Below are positions 45,691-55,426 of a stretch of 64,000 bases of DNA, piece after piece. Made by a program: the position numbers and the translations under genes. Numbering within the stretch: position 1 is the first letter of the stretch; every line of letters begins with the position of its first letter. Origin of the DNA: Chitinophaga sancti (GTDB taxonomy: Bacteria > Bacteroidota > Bacteroidia > Chitinophagales > Chitinophagaceae); contig NZ_CP139972.1 of assembly GCF_034424315.1 (NCBI RefSeq), positions 5,332,001 to 5,396,000 of the forward strand, written 5' to 3'. The notes under the pieces are model-generated. The model was not told the DNA's origin. It did not search any database and saw only the letters and a list, made by a program, of their open reading frames with translations.

Positions 45691-45719
45691 AAAAAGGCCG
45701 GAGTACGATTACTCCGGCC
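45691..45719 (-). terminator. Terminator of the RND efflux operon
   Basis: A perfect 9-bp stem GGCCGGAGT/ACTCCGGCC (45696-45719) is followed on the minus strand by five T residues, 50 bp after the last efflux gene. Confidence 0.88.
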
Positions 45720-45771
45720 ACTTCTTAAACCTACAACTGTTACACTGTGTTTGTAACGTATCTTTAATATC

Positions 45772-48700
45772 TTAATTAAGTGAAGTTTCTTCTATCTCTG
45801 CCGCATAAGGCGCCACCAATCGCTGCCTGATCAATCTCTTAGCCGAAGGCTTATTCATTCCAAACCTCGCCATAAACCCATCCACAATCTTATACACCAC
45901 CGGCACCACGATCAGCGTCAGGAACATAGAACTAATCAGCCCCCCGATAATCACCCACGCCAAACCATTCTTCGTTGCAGACACACCACCGGTTGCCAAC
46001 GCAATTGGCAACATACCAATCACCATCGCAATCGTCGTCATCAAAATTGGCCTCAAACGCGCATTATTCGCATGGATCAAGGCCTCATCCGTACTCTGTC
46101 CCTGGTCCTTCATCTGGTTCGTAAAGTCCACAAGAATGATCGCATTCTTCGCCACAAGCCCAATCAACATAATCATACCCAGGATGGTAAAGATGTTCAG
46201 CGTATTATTCGTCAGCGCCAGTGCCAGCAAGGCACCAATAATCGCCAGCGGAATAGAGAACAACACTACGAACGGATAAATATAGTTATCATACAAGGCC
46301 ACCATGATCAGATACACCATCACAATAGAGATCAGCAAAGCCGCACCCATCGTACCAAATGAATCACCCTGGTTTTCCGCATCACCTGCCCACAGGTAAC
46401 TTACCCCCACCGGCTTACGCAGCGGCTCCAGTTTCTTCGCAAACTCAGACTGCACCGTACCTGATGGCACACCTATCACCTGGGATTTTACAGATACAGA
46501 TGTATTCTTATCCCTTCTCTCCAGCTGGCTCGGACCAGAACCTTCTGTGATCGCTGCAAACTGAGACAATTTGATCAGCTGCCCTTTATTATTTACAAAC
46601 TGGATATTGGATACATCCGTCAGGTTCTTCCTGTCAAAATCATCAAAGCGGATATTGATATCATACTCATAATCTCCCTGTCTGAACTTAATCTTACTAT
46701 CATCCGCAGTACCACTAAAAGCCGTCTGCATGGTACCACCCACATTCTCCAGTGTCAATCCCAGCGCAGACATCTTATCACGATCCACCGTTACGTTGAT
46801 TTCCGGGTTACCTTCTTCTACAGACAGTTTCACATCACTCGTACCATCTATCGTCTTCAACACTGCCATCGCCTGTTTTGCAAACACCATCGCACTATCC
46901 AGTTCAGAACCCATCACCACCAGTTCAATCGGCGCCGCTTCTGCAGTACCCAGGATGCTCACATCCATGGTCTTCACTTTCACACCTGGCAAGATCTTAC
47001 GTAATTCCACTTTCATTTGTGCTGCATAGATATCCGCACTCACCGCACGTTTCTTCGCATCCACCATCATTACCGTGATCTCTGATTTGTAAGCGGTAGA
47101 CTGTGAAGTACCGAAACCATCCTCACTTGTCTGGCCTACAGTCGTAATCAAACGGGTCACTTCTTTCTTTGTGGAAAGGAAAGCTTCCGCCTTACGGGTA
47201 GCCTGGTTGCTCTGTTCTACAGATGCATCTTTCGGCATTTCCAACACCACGATAAACTGGCCACGGTCACCTTTCGGAATGAACTCACCACCAATGTATC
47301 CCTTACCTACCAGCATGAAAGAAGCGATCAACAATGCAATCGCTGCCATAATTGCCCAACGTTTATGATTCAGCGCCCATTTCAGGATACCAGTCATCCA
47401 TTCAGTAAACTTCGTCAGCTGACGCTCAAACCACAGGATGAATTTCTCAAACAGGTTCTTACCAGTGATGTGCTCCAGCTTACCAAAGCGGGAAGACAAT
47501 AAGGGTACAATCATGAAGGAAGACAGTAAGCTCAACATGGTAGAGATCATCACCACCACACAGAACTGACGTACGATCTGAGATACCATTTCATTTGTCA
47601 GGGAGATTGGCAGGAACACGACCACAATTACCAGGGTAATGGAGGTAACAGTGAACCCAATTTCTTTCACACCATCAAATGCCGCTCTCACCCTGTTCTT
47701 ACCCATCTCCATATGACGGTAAATGTTTTCCAGTACCACGATCGCATCATCCACCAGGATACCTACCACCAGTGATAAACCCAGCAGTGACATCAGGTTC
47801 AGGGAAAAGCCCATCAGCTTCATACCAATGAAGGTCGCTATCAGTGATGCCGGGATAGAGATCATTACGAAGATCGCACTACGGATACTGTGCAGGAACA
47901 ACAGCATAACCGCTGCCACCAACAGGATCGCAATCATCAGGTCATGGATCACGGAATCAGCAGATTCCAGGGTAAAGTCAGAAGAGTCATTCGCAATGAA
48001 GATCTTCAGGTGGAAAGAAGAATAATCACGTTCAATCTCAGCAATCGCTTTCTTCATTTCCTCACTCACAGTTACCGCATTCGCATCAGACTGTTTCTGC
48101 ACCATCAGGGCAATTGCACTGGTTCCATCCACACGTGCAATACGGTCTACATCTTTCTGCGCATCCTGTACATCCGCAATATCTTTCAGCCTCACCTGTG
48201 TACCATCTTCACTTGTGCTCAGCACCAGGTTACGCAGCTGATCTACATTTTTATATTTACCAGCCAGGCGGATCAGGATCTGCTGATCATGTGTTTTTAC
48301 CTTACCGGTAGGGAAATCGAGGTTCGCATTGGTCACGACCTGGCGTACCGTATTGATAGACATCTTATAAGCTTCCAGCTTATGAGGATCCACATTGATC
48401 TGTATCTCTCTTTCCTGGCCACCAATCAGGGATACCTGTGCCACACCACCCAAACGGGAGAGCAATGGCTGGATCTTTTTATCTACCAGGTCATAGAATG
48501 CCTTGCTATCCATATCAGCAGTAGCAGACAGTGTCATGATTGGTAAGTCATCGAGTGAGAACTTAGTCAGTGACGGCGTTTTTGCATCAGAAGGCAGATC
48601 GGAAAGCACCGCATTCACCTTACGTTGAGCATCCTGCAGCGCCACGTCTACATTCGCATCGTTATTTAGCTGTATAGTTACAGTAGATAAACTTTCGTTG

Positions 48701-48951
48701 GATTTAGAAATGATCTTCTTGATCTTTTCCATAGAGGCCACCGCATCCTCAATCTTCTTGGTGATCGTACTTTCTACCTCTTTAGGCGAAGCACCGGGAT
48801 ACACAGTAGCAACAGTTACTACCGGTGAAGTAAACTTAGGCAACAACTCGTAGTTGAGTGATAGATAACTCATCACCCCCAGTAAGGTAAGGATGGTGAA
48901 TATCACGACTACGATCGTAGGCCGCTTGATGGATATTTCTGTAATCTTCAT
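45772..48951 (-). CDS. RND-family efflux pump inner-membrane transporter (AcrB-like)
   Basis: A 1059-residue AcrB/HAE1-type RND transporter. It has twelve membrane helices and two large periplasmic loops. The proton-relay acids are in GILVDDAIVVL (D401, D402), and the relay lysine is in GLVAKNAIILVDF near the C-terminus. It forms a trimer that exports drugs or toxic amphiphiles through the adaptor and TolC partners encoded just upstream. The start MKITEISIKRP is typical of the family. Confidence 0.95.
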   Translation of the reverse strand: MKITEISIKRPTIVVVIFTILTLLGVMSYLSLNYELLPKFTSPVVTVATVYPGASPKEVESTITKKIEDAVASMEKIKKIISKSNESLSTVTIQLNNDANVDVALQDAQRKVNAVLSDLPSDAKTPSLTKFSLDDLPIMTLSATADMDSKAFYDLVDKKIQPLLSRLGGVAQVSLIGGQEREIQINVDPHKLEAYKMSINTVRQVVTNANLDFPTGKVKTHDQQILIRLAGKYKNVDQLRNLVLSTSEDGTQVRLKDIADVQDAQKDVDRIARVDGTSAIALMVQKQSDANAVTVSEEMKKAIAEIERDYSSFHLKIFIANDSSDFTLESADSVIHDLMIAILLVAAVMLLFLHSIRSAIFVMISIPASLIATFIGMKLMGFSLNLMSLLGLSLVVGILVDDAIVVLENIYRHMEMGKNRVRAAFDGVKEIGFTVTSITLVIVVVFLPISLTNEMVSQIVRQFCVVVMISTMLSLLSSFMIVPLLSSRFGKLEHITGKNLFEKFILWFERQLTKFTEWMTGILKWALNHKRWAIMAAIALLIASFMLVGKGYIGGEFIPKGDRGQFIVVLEMPKDASVEQSNQATRKAEAFLSTKKEVTRLITTVGQTSEDGFGTSQSTAYKSEITVMMVDAKKRAVSADIYAAQMKVELRKILPGVKVKTMDVSILGTAEAAPIELVVMGSELDSAMVFAKQAMAVLKTIDGTSDVKLSVEEGNPEINVTVDRDKMSALGLTLENVGGTMQTAFSGTADDSKIKFRQGDYEYDINIRFDDFDRKNLTDVSNIQFVNNKGQLIKLSQFAAITEGSGPSQLERRDKNTSVSVKSQVIGVPSGTVQSEFAKKLEPLRKPVGVSYLWAGDAENQGDSFGTMGAALLISIVMVYLIMVALYDNYIYPFVVLFSIPLAIIGALLALALTNNTLNIFTILGMIMLIGLVAKNAIILVDFTNQMKDQGQSTDEALIHANNARLRPILMTTIAMVIGMLPIALATGGVSATKNGLAWVIIGGLISSMFLTLIVVPVVYKIVDGFMARFGMNKPSAKRLIRQRLVAPYAAEIEETSLN

Positions 48952-48979
48952 TGTTTTCTTTTTTACCGGATTGTCCTGA

Positions 48980-50053
48980 TTATCCTTTCGCCTGTTGTTG
49001 CACAGTTACTTTAGCACCATCTGTCAGGTTAATCTGACCGGCAGTGATCACTGTTTCTCCTTCATTCAGTCCTTCTCTTATTTCCACTTTGTCACCGAAA
49101 ATGCGGCCTGCTACCACTTTACGCAGTTTCGCTGTATTGTTTTCAAATACATACACCTGGTTACTGTTCACGCCACCAATGAAGGAAGTACGTGGAACCA
49201 GGATCATTGGTGCGGCATTTTTGATATCGAAATGAGCAGTACCGAACATACCTGCACGCAGTTGCTTGCCACTGATGTTGGCTACTTCCATTTCTACCGG
49301 GTAGTTCAGGGTATTGTCACCTTTCGCAGCGATGAAAGTAATTTTACCTTCATAGCTGACTTCAGGGAATACATTGGTTGTTACGTTTACTTTGTCTCCT
49401 TCCTTCAGGCTTACCACCTGGATTTCCGGAACAGATACAGCCAGTTTCAATCGGCTTACATCTACGATGTCGAACAGTTTATTACCAGGGGAGAGGTAAG
49501 CACCCTGTTCTACATATTTTTTATTGATGATACCGGAGATCGGTGCTTTGATATAAGTATCGCTTACACGACGGGTAGCAGCAGTATAGCGGGTTTTAGC
49601 CAGTTCGTATTGCAGGGAGGCATCATCCACCTGTTTCTTTGTCACACCACCTGTTTTGAATGCCGCTTCATATCTTTCTTTATCTACGCGCAGTTGCTCA
49701 AGATTTACTTTAGCTGATTGCAGATCAGTACCCAGAATTTCACCATCTACATAGGCAATCACCTGCCCCTGTCTTACCACGCTACCTTCGTCTACCAGTA
49801 GTTTGGTAATACGACCGGAAGTTTCTGCCAGGTAGTCCAGTTCACGCACGGGTGCAAAGTTTCCGTTTGCGAGGAAACCCTGTGAAAAATCTTCTTTACT
49901 CACCTTTTCCGTCAGCACTGAAATTTCACCTGCATTACTTTCTTTTACGAATTTGGTTTTTTCTTCGTTGGCTTTCTTATTGGCACCCAGTTTCCACATG
50001 ATCAATACCACGGCGGCGATGGTCACTAAGGTCCAGATAATAATTTTTTTCAT
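48980..50053 (-). CDS. RND efflux periplasmic adaptor (membrane fusion protein)
   Basis: A 357-residue HlyD/AcrA-type adaptor with one N-terminal membrane anchor (about 5-20), a lipoyl-like domain split by an alpha-helical hairpin (about 110-160), a beta-barrel and a membrane-proximal domain ending with NEGETVITAGQINLTDG. It bridges the RND pump and the outer-membrane channel. It lies 28 bp from the pump gene and 37 bp from the TolC gene. Not a lipoprotein. Confidence 0.94.
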   Translation of the reverse strand: MKKIIIWTLVTIAAVVLIMWKLGANKKANEEKTKFVKESNAGEISVLTEKVSKEDFSQGFLANGNFAPVRELDYLAETSGRITKLLVDEGSVVRQGQVIAYVDGEILGTDLQSAKVNLEQLRVDKERYEAAFKTGGVTKKQVDDASLQYELAKTRYTAATRRVSDTYIKAPISGIINKKYVEQGAYLSPGNKLFDIVDVSRLKLAVSVPEIQVVSLKEGDKVNVTTNVFPEVSYEGKITFIAAKGDNTLNYPVEMEVANISGKQLRAGMFGTAHFDIKNAAPMILVPRTSFIGGVNSNQVYVFENNTAKLRKVVAGRIFGDKVEIREGLNEGETVITAGQINLTDGAKVTVQQQAKG

Positions 50054-50090
50054 ATAGTTCCAGTATACAGTTTTAAAGAAAGTGATTGTG

Positions 50091-51446
50091 TTAGTTCAAC
50101 AGGGATTTAAGATTCCCATTGGATTTGATGATGTCCAGTTCAGCCAGTTTATATTGCAACAATGCCTCGTTGTAGTTATTCTGTGCTTCGGTCAGGGATG
50201 TTTCTGAATCCAGCAGATCGGTCAGACTGGCCAGGCCCAGGTTATAGTTGTTCTGGGTAGAAGTATACACCTCGTTTGCCAGTTCAACGTTTTCCTTTTG
50301 CGCACGGATGGTGCTCAGGTTGTTCTGTGCCTGCAGTTTGGCATTTTCAAACTGGGTATTCAGTGCCAGTGCTACTTCTTCCTTCTGCTTAGTCAGTTCT
50401 TTCAGTGTCACATTTGCCTGGCTTACTCTTGAGCGGCGGGCAAAACCATCGAAGATAGGCACCTTCAGGGTCAGGCTCACAGAAGCCATATCGTACCAGT
50501 TGGCAGTAGATCCGCCAGACTTGGATTTAAGAAAGTCGAACTTGTCGCTGAGACCATTGTAAGAATAGTTACCACCCAGCTGCAGGGTAGGGTAGTACTG
50601 GGCGATGTATGCCTTCTTCTGGTAGTTCTGCAGTTCTTCCTGTTTAGTCAGGAGTTTATATTCAATCCTGTTGTCCAGCGCCACGCCTCCGAAATCAGCA
50701 GCACCAGCTGTTTTGCTTTCGATCTCTTTGAAGGAAGTAACTGGCAGTTCCAGGGCAGTGCTCATAGACATCCCCATCTGCATTTTCAGCTGGTTGGCCT
50801 GGATCAGGAACTGGTTCTGCGCGTTGATGCGCTGTGTTTTATAATTGGTGAGGTTCACACGCATCCTGTCCAGGTCAATCTTGCGGGCAAGGCCGTTTTC
50901 AACCTGTGTAGCGGTGGTGTTTACCAGTTGTTGCAGTTTGTCAATATTGGCATCCAGCACAATTGTTTTTTCACGGCTTACCAGTGCAGCATAATAAAGA
51001 CTGGTCACGTTGTAGATCACCGTTTCTTCGCTCTGTGCGGTTTGCATACGGTAGTATTCTTCACCAGCTTTCGCGGCTTTCAGCCCGGTGAATACGGATT
51101 GGTTATAAACTTCCTGGGTAACGGAACCTGCAGCGGACACGTTGTGCGTCACACCTGCGGTGAGCAGCACGGTTTTGCCGGGTTGCCCGATAAAATCACC
51201 GGGAATAGGTAATACCTGTTTCTTGATATTGTTCGTGTAACTTCCGTTGGCATTGACTTGCGGCAGTGCCTGACCTCTTACTTCACTGGTCTTGAACCTG
51301 CCCATATCTTCTTCAAGCCTGGTGCGGGCCAGGGCCTGATTGTTGGCGAGGGCATATTTCAGGCAATCCTGTAAAGTCAGTGCAGATTGCGCATAGGAAG
51401 CCCTGATCCCCGCCAGGAGGACAAGTGTAAACATGATCTTTTTCAT
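50091..51446 (-). CDS. TolC-family outer-membrane efflux protein
   Basis: A 451-residue protein with a signal peptide (about 1-19) and the two OEP repeats of TolC (N-terminal LTLQDCLKYALANNQAL, C-terminal NYNLGLASLTDLLDSET). It is the outer-membrane channel of the tripartite pump encoded by this operon. Spacing and order (TolC, adaptor, pump) are common in Bacteroidota. Confidence 0.95.
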   Translation of the reverse strand: MKKIMFTLVLLAGIRASYAQSALTLQDCLKYALANNQALARTRLEEDMGRFKTSEVRGQALPQVNANGSYTNNIKKQVLPIPGDFIGQPGKTVLLTAGVTHNVSAAGSVTQEVYNQSVFTGLKAAKAGEEYYRMQTAQSEETVIYNVTSLYYAALVSREKTIVLDANIDKLQQLVNTTATQVENGLARKIDLDRMRVNLTNYKTQRINAQNQFLIQANQLKMQMGMSMSTALELPVTSFKEIESKTAGAADFGGVALDNRIEYKLLTKQEELQNYQKKAYIAQYYPTLQLGGNYSYNGLSDKFDFLKSKSGGSTANWYDMASVSLTLKVPIFDGFARRSRVSQANVTLKELTKQKEEVALALNTQFENAKLQAQNNLSTIRAQKENVELANEVYTSTQNNYNLGLASLTDLLDSETSLTEAQNNYNEALLQYKLAELDIIKSNGNLKSLLN

Positions 51447-51489
51447 CCGTATGTTTCTTTGAATTACTTTTTAGTTGGCAGAATAGGTT

Positions 51490-52119
51490 TTAAGTGATGC
51501 TGGTAGTAGATTCTTCTTCTATATGTAAATATTGTGCTGCCAGTTTTCTTCCCTCCAGGGTAGCTACGCCCAGAATGAAATGCTTTGTCAGTTGTTCCAT
51601 TACTTCATGCATATCATATTGCATGACCGGATACTGTTCAGGATCGAATACGGTCTCCAGCTGTAGTTGGCGCATACGGCTGATGATATTCATATTCAGA
51701 TCGCTTCTATACACCCCTTCCTCTATACCACGCTGTAAATTTTCTGTGATGCCCTGCAGTACACAATCCTTCTTAAACTCTTCGATTCGCCGCCAGATGG
51801 CCGGATGGTATTTCTGTATTTCGTACAGCATGACAGGGTTGATTGTTTTCCCCATCATCTCCATGTATTCCAGTTCCCTGATCAGCTCTTCAATTGCATC
51901 GGCGGAGTTTTGGCGAAAGTCCTGGAAATGCTCGATGTGACTATTCAGCACGAATTTCATTCCCTCCAGCACCAGGTCTTCTTTGTCTTCGAAATGCTCG
52001 TATACCGTTTTCTTGGATACGCCCGTTTCTTTCGATATGTCAAACATCGTAACGCTCTTGATGCCGTATAAGCGGAACATCTTTAGCGCCGTTTCCATGA
52101 TCCTTTCTTTTACGCCCAT
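51490..52119 (-). CDS. TetR-family transcriptional regulator, second
   Basis: A 209-residue TetR-type repressor with an N-terminal helix-turn-helix (about 10-55; YGIKSVTMFDISKETGVSKK) and a helical ligand-binding C-terminal domain. It lies 43 bp before the TolC gene and 7 bp after another TetR gene, so both regulators are co-transcribed with the pump. TetR proteins usually repress efflux genes until a substrate binds. Two in series is unusual. Confidence 0.92.
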   Translation of the reverse strand: MGVKERIMETALKMFRLYGIKSVTMFDISKETGVSKKTVYEHFEDKEDLVLEGMKFVLNSHIEHFQDFRQNSADAIEELIRELEYMEMMGKTINPVMLYEIQKYHPAIWRRIEEFKKDCVLQGITENLQRGIEEGVYRSDLNMNIISRMRQLQLETVFDPEQYPVMQYDMHEVMEQLTKHFILGVATLEGRKLAAQYLHIEEESTTSIT

Positions 52120-52126
52120 GTTATCC

Positions 52127-52732
52127 TCATTGCTTTATGCCTTTAACGAATATCTCGGTTAGTAACCGCTGTCTGTCTATGATTTTTTCTACTTCTTCCG
52201 GATCTATTTCTAATTTAGGATTGAGGCAGTCCGAAACCGAAAAACGCAATCCCTCCATTGCCTGGCTATATAAGGCCGCTATCTCACTAATGTTGTCAAT
52301 CTTAAAATCACCTGCTGCCACGCCTTTTTTCATAATGCGGGCCATCATAGCCAGTTCTCTTTCTTTCATAATAGTCATGGCACGGATGGTCTCAGCACTA
52401 TTATCATTCAGGATCTTGAACATTTCCAGGCGGTAGTACCTGAGTACAAACTGGCGTTTAATTTCGAGGAGGTTCATCAGGATGCTGGCGGCAGGCAGAT
52501 CTTTCTCTGCTTCCATTTCCTGCTCTGATATAAAGTACTCCCCGATCTTTTCGAGCACAGCAAAATGCAGGCTCTTTTTGTCGGAAAAATAATAATACAA
52601 TGAAGCCTTTGAACAATGCAGGTCGTCCGCAATCTCATTCATGGTAGTCTTGGAAGCAGTGTAATTAGAGAATCTCTTTAACGCTGCATCCAGGATCTTA
52701 TCCCGCATTTCATCCTTGGTTTCTGCGATCAT
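52127..52732 (-). CDS. TetR-family transcriptional regulator, first (operon leader)
   Basis: A 201-residue TetR-type protein with an N-terminal helix-turn-helix (about 10-55; KTTMNEIADDLHCSKASLYY). It is the first gene of the efflux operon. Its start lies against a set of nested inverted repeats (52733-52848), which suggests autoregulation. It is only weakly similar to the next regulator, so this is not a recent duplication. The ligand is unknown. Confidence 0.92.
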   Translation of the reverse strand: MIAETKDEMRDKILDAALKRFSNYTASKTTMNEIADDLHCSKASLYYYFSDKKSLHFAVLEKIGEYFISEQEMEAEKDLPAASILMNLLEIKRQFVLRYYRLEMFKILNDNSAETIRAMTIMKERELAMMARIMKKGVAAGDFKIDNISEIAALYSQAMEGLRFSVSDCLNPKLEIDPEEVEKIIDRQRLLTEIFVKGIKQ

Positions 52733-52848
52733 TAACTTTTTGACTTTTTTAGTTTCGAAGTCAAAAGTAGAAAGTTTTACGCAAATAGCGAAGAAAAGTT
52801 ATCCTTTAACAAAGGATTAACTTTTCGAACCAAAAAGTCAAAAAGTTA
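52733..52848 (-). promoter_or_regulatory. Nested inverted repeats upstream of the efflux operon
   Basis: The motif AAGTCAAAA (or its complement) occurs three times. A 27-bp arm (52733-52759) is complementary, with few mismatches, to 52824-52848. Between them lies a near-perfect palindrome, with arms 52794-52807 and 52811-52825. These are good candidates for TetR operators and for the operon promoter. Confidence 0.6.
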
Positions 52849-53032
52849 TACTGCCCTTTTTTCAATTGTAAATCAATTATTTATATGTATCATAATCTCT
52901 AATCGGTAGGGGAAATTTTTTTATCAGGAGATTTTCAGGTTTAGCCGACACATTTCGTCTATACATCTCAAAAAATGGAATTCGTGCGCTTAGGGCATTC
53001 CTTTTGCCTTAACACAAGCAAATCGAATCTAT
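52849..53032. other. Upstream region of the histidine/proline-rich secreted protein
   Basis: AT-rich sequence between the efflux operator region and the gene at 53033. No consensus -33/-7 pair was found; a TTCCTTTTG stretch near 53003 could be a weak -7. Nothing else was recognised. Confidence 0.3.
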
Positions 53033-53548
53033 ATGAAAAAGTTCATGTTCCTCTTTGTAGCAGTGATTGGTTTCACTGTAATAAGTAAAGCCCAGGTAAA
53101 TATTTCTATCAATATTGGCGCACAGCCGGCATGGGGTCCGACCGGTTATGACCACGTAGATTATTATTACTTACCAGACATTGATTGCTATTATGACGTG
53201 CCTAACAAGGTATATGTATATCCTGATGGTAATAATTGGGTAAGAGTGAGACAATTGCCTGCCCGGTACCGCAACGTTGATTTATACAATGCACATAAGG
53301 TGGTGATCAATGGAGACAACAGACCTTACCAGCATGCAGACAAATACCGTCAGGAATATGGTGGTTTCAAGGATAGACATGACCAGACCCCGATCCGTGA
53401 CAGCAAGGAAGAAAAGTATTTCGAAAGCAAGGGCCATCCTCAGCATGCACAGTGGGAAAAGGATCATCAAACCCATAACAAGGGTGGAAAGAAAGGTGGA
53501 GATAACCGTAATGACAGGGATGACCGTCCAGGTCCGGACCGTCACTAA
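53033..53548 (+). CDS. Hypothetical secreted protein, charged C-terminus
   Basis: A 171-residue protein with a signal peptide (about 1-20, ending SKAQ). The mature N-terminal half is rich in Tyr, Pro and Asp (DHVDYYYLPDIDCYYDVPNK). The C-terminal third is very hydrophilic, rich in His, Lys, Asp, Gly and Arg, and likely disordered. No catalytic motif was found. Monocistronic. The function is unknown; a stress-related or cell-surface role is possible. Confidence 0.7.
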   Translation: MKKFMFLFVAVIGFTVISKAQVNISINIGAQPAWGPTGYDHVDYYYLPDIDCYYDVPNKVYVYPDGNNWVRVRQLPARYRNVDLYNAHKVVINGDNRPYQHADKYRQEYGGFKDRHDQTPIRDSKEEKYFESKGHPQHAQWEKDHQTHNKGGKKGGDNRNDRDDRPGPDRH

Positions 53549-53703
53549 GACCGGCCTTTTATTCCCCTACGGGGGCTGATTTAAAAGGGTACCCCTCTCG
53601 CTCGGGTGGGTGATGGAAACGAAATGGTTTTTTAGGTAATTCTCAGCGCCTTCATTTTACCATTTAGTCGGCCACTTCTTAACCAAAAGTCTTTAAAAAA
53701 AGA

Positions 53704-53740
53704 AAAGCCGTCCCGCTAAGTGCAGGACGGCTTTCTTTTT
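53704..53740. terminator. Terminator of the aminotransferase gene
   Basis: A perfect 10-bp stem AAAGCCGTCC/GGACGGCTTT (53704-53713 and 53725-53734) with A and T runs on both sides can work in both directions. Confidence 0.88.
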
Positions 53741-53776
53741 TGTAATGCTTGCCATACAAAATATGATGCTGAAAAC

Positions 53777-55036
53777 TTAGCTCAACTTTTCGAGCGCTGC
53801 TTTCAGGGTAGCCAGCATAGCCGGGATTTCTTCTTTTACGCAGGTACCTACGCTCAGGCGATACCATGGAGACTGCTTGCCTGCACCGAATGCATAGAAA
53901 GGAACCAGGCCCAGTTTCGCTTCGTTCAGCAGGTAAGAAGTAACAGCTGCCTGGTCTTCCAGTACGGTACCATCAGCAGTTTTCTTGCCTTTCAGATCGA
54001 TTTTCAGGGTCAGGTAAATAGCGGCCTGAGGAGCAATTGCTTCTACAGAGTGACCTGCTTTTTTCAGTGCATCGAAGCCTTCGTAGATCTTCTCCAGTCT
54101 TTCTTCCACTTCCGCTTTGAAAGCTTTCAGGTAAGTGTTAACCTCATCTTTACGACGCAGGTAGCGGGCAGCAGCATTTTGTTCTGCCATAGGGCTCCAC
54201 GCACCTACGTGAGACAGGATGGCTTTCATCTTGCCAATGACGTGTGCAGGACCCAGGGCCCAACCAACTCTTACACCGGTTGCAGCAAAAGCCTTACTCA
54301 TACCATCGATGAAGATAGTGTAGTCTCTCAGTTCAGGACGCAGACCAACAGGGGTGTAGTGGTGAGTCTGACCGAAAGTCAATACCCAATACATCTGGTC
54401 GAAAAGAATGTACAGTGGTTTCTCATCAGCACCACGGCTCTTGTTTTCAGCAATTACCAGGTCGCAGATTTCTTCCAGCTGTTGCTTGCCAAAAGCAGTA
54501 CCGGTTGGGTTCTGCGGAGAGCAGAGCGCCAGCAGGGTAGCACCTTTCAGCAGCGGTTTCAGTTCAGCTGCAGTTGGCATGAAATCGTTCTCCGGCTTGG
54601 TTTCCAGTACAACGTGTTCAGCCTCCAGGAAGTGAGTATAGTGATTATTGTTCCAGGACGGTGTAGCATAAACTACCTTCTCTCCCCGGTCCAGGATTGT
54701 TCTGAAAGTGGCATAAATGATAGGACGGCCTCCACAGGAGATCACGATCTCCTTGGTCGGATCGTAGGTTAGCTGCTCATGTTCGGCAATGAACTCACTT
54801 ACCGCCTTTCTCAGTTCCAGGATACCATCTGCTGGTGGGTAGTTGGTTAATCCTTCCTTGTAGGCAGCAATAATCTCTTGCTCAAACTCAGCCGGAATAG
54901 GGAATACTTTAGGGTCAAAATCCCCAATCGTAAAATTGTAGATCTTCTCACCCTTGGCCTGCTTCTCCTTTATCTCACCGGCCAGCTTAATAATTTCAGA
55001 CCCGATCAACGTTTCGGCTAAATGAGACAGTTTCAT
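53777..55036 (-). CDS. PLP-dependent class I/II aminotransferase
   Basis: A 419-residue fold-type I aminotransferase. The PLP lysine is in DGMSKAFAATG (about 249), with the ASPQNPTG-like substrate segment LCSPQNPTGTAF and the RVGWALGPAH motif. The pattern is close to aspartate or related amino-acid aminotransferases. The exact substrate cannot be read. It is monocistronic with its own promoter and terminator. Confidence 0.92.
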   Translation of the reverse strand: MKLSHLAETLIGSEIIKLAGEIKEKQAKGEKIYNFTIGDFDPKVFPIPAEFEQEIIAAYKEGLTNYPPADGILELRKAVSEFIAEHEQLTYDPTKEIVISCGGRPIIYATFRTILDRGEKVVYATPSWNNNHYTHFLEAEHVVLETKPENDFMPTAAELKPLLKGATLLALCSPQNPTGTAFGKQQLEEICDLVIAENKSRGADEKPLYILFDQMYWVLTFGQTHHYTPVGLRPELRDYTIFIDGMSKAFAATGVRVGWALGPAHVIGKMKAILSHVGAWSPMAEQNAAARYLRRKDEVNTYLKAFKAEVEERLEKIYEGFDALKKAGHSVEAIAPQAAIYLTLKIDLKGKKTADGTVLEDQAAVTSYLLNEAKLGLVPFYAFGAGKQSPWYRLSVGTCVKEEIPAMLATLKAALEKLS

Positions 55037-55079
55037 AACCCAAAAGATTTTTTAGTGTTTAATAGATTTTTTGCGCCCG

Positions 55080-55114
55080 CAAAGCTAACTGATATGCAAC
55101 TCATTTAAAACAAA
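55080..55114 (-). promoter_or_regulatory. Candidate promoter of the aminotransferase gene
   Basis: On the minus strand a perfect -7 TAGCTTTG (55080-55087) and TTTG (55111-55114) are spaced 23 bp, slightly long. It lies about 44 bp before the start codon. Confidence 0.45.
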
Positions 55115-55323
55115 TGCCGGATTTTTTCATAACATTCCAAATAAGACGCACTATTTTTGATTAATTTCAATAAAACCACTTTTTTTAAGCATCTCATCTA
55201 ACATAACATTTTGTTATAATGTAGCCGCGTTTACAGGAGAGTACACATTAATATAGGTCTTTTCCACATGCCCGTGCAGGTTTCATGTGGAAAAAAGCTA
55301 AAGAATGCCCGATTCTAACGCTG

Positions 55324-55353
55324 TTCGTAGATTAACAATTCTTTCTATCTTTG
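55324..55353 (+). promoter_or_regulatory. dnaN promoter
   Basis: A perfect -7 TATCTTTG (55346-55353) is preceded after 18 bp by TTCG (55324-55327), one mismatch from the -33 TTTG. The start codon is 73 bp downstream. Confidence 0.6.
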
Positions 55354-55426
55354 TTTGCTCAGGTTGTATAACCTCTCCGCCTTTACAGCGGGAATTCCTT
55401 AGTAAGTATAATAACAACATATCAAC

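Larger units (their letters stand above)
55037..55426. other. Divergent intergenic region, aminotransferase / dnaN
   Basis: 390 bp without a gene. It holds a minus-strand promoter near 55080-55114 and the dnaN promoter at 55324-55353. Apart from these, nothing was recognised. Confidence 0.6.

Noticed and set aside
53720-54772. Plus-strand ORF of 350 codons opposite the aminotransferase
   Set aside because: It is the antisense frame of a strongly supported PLP enzyme and has no domain.
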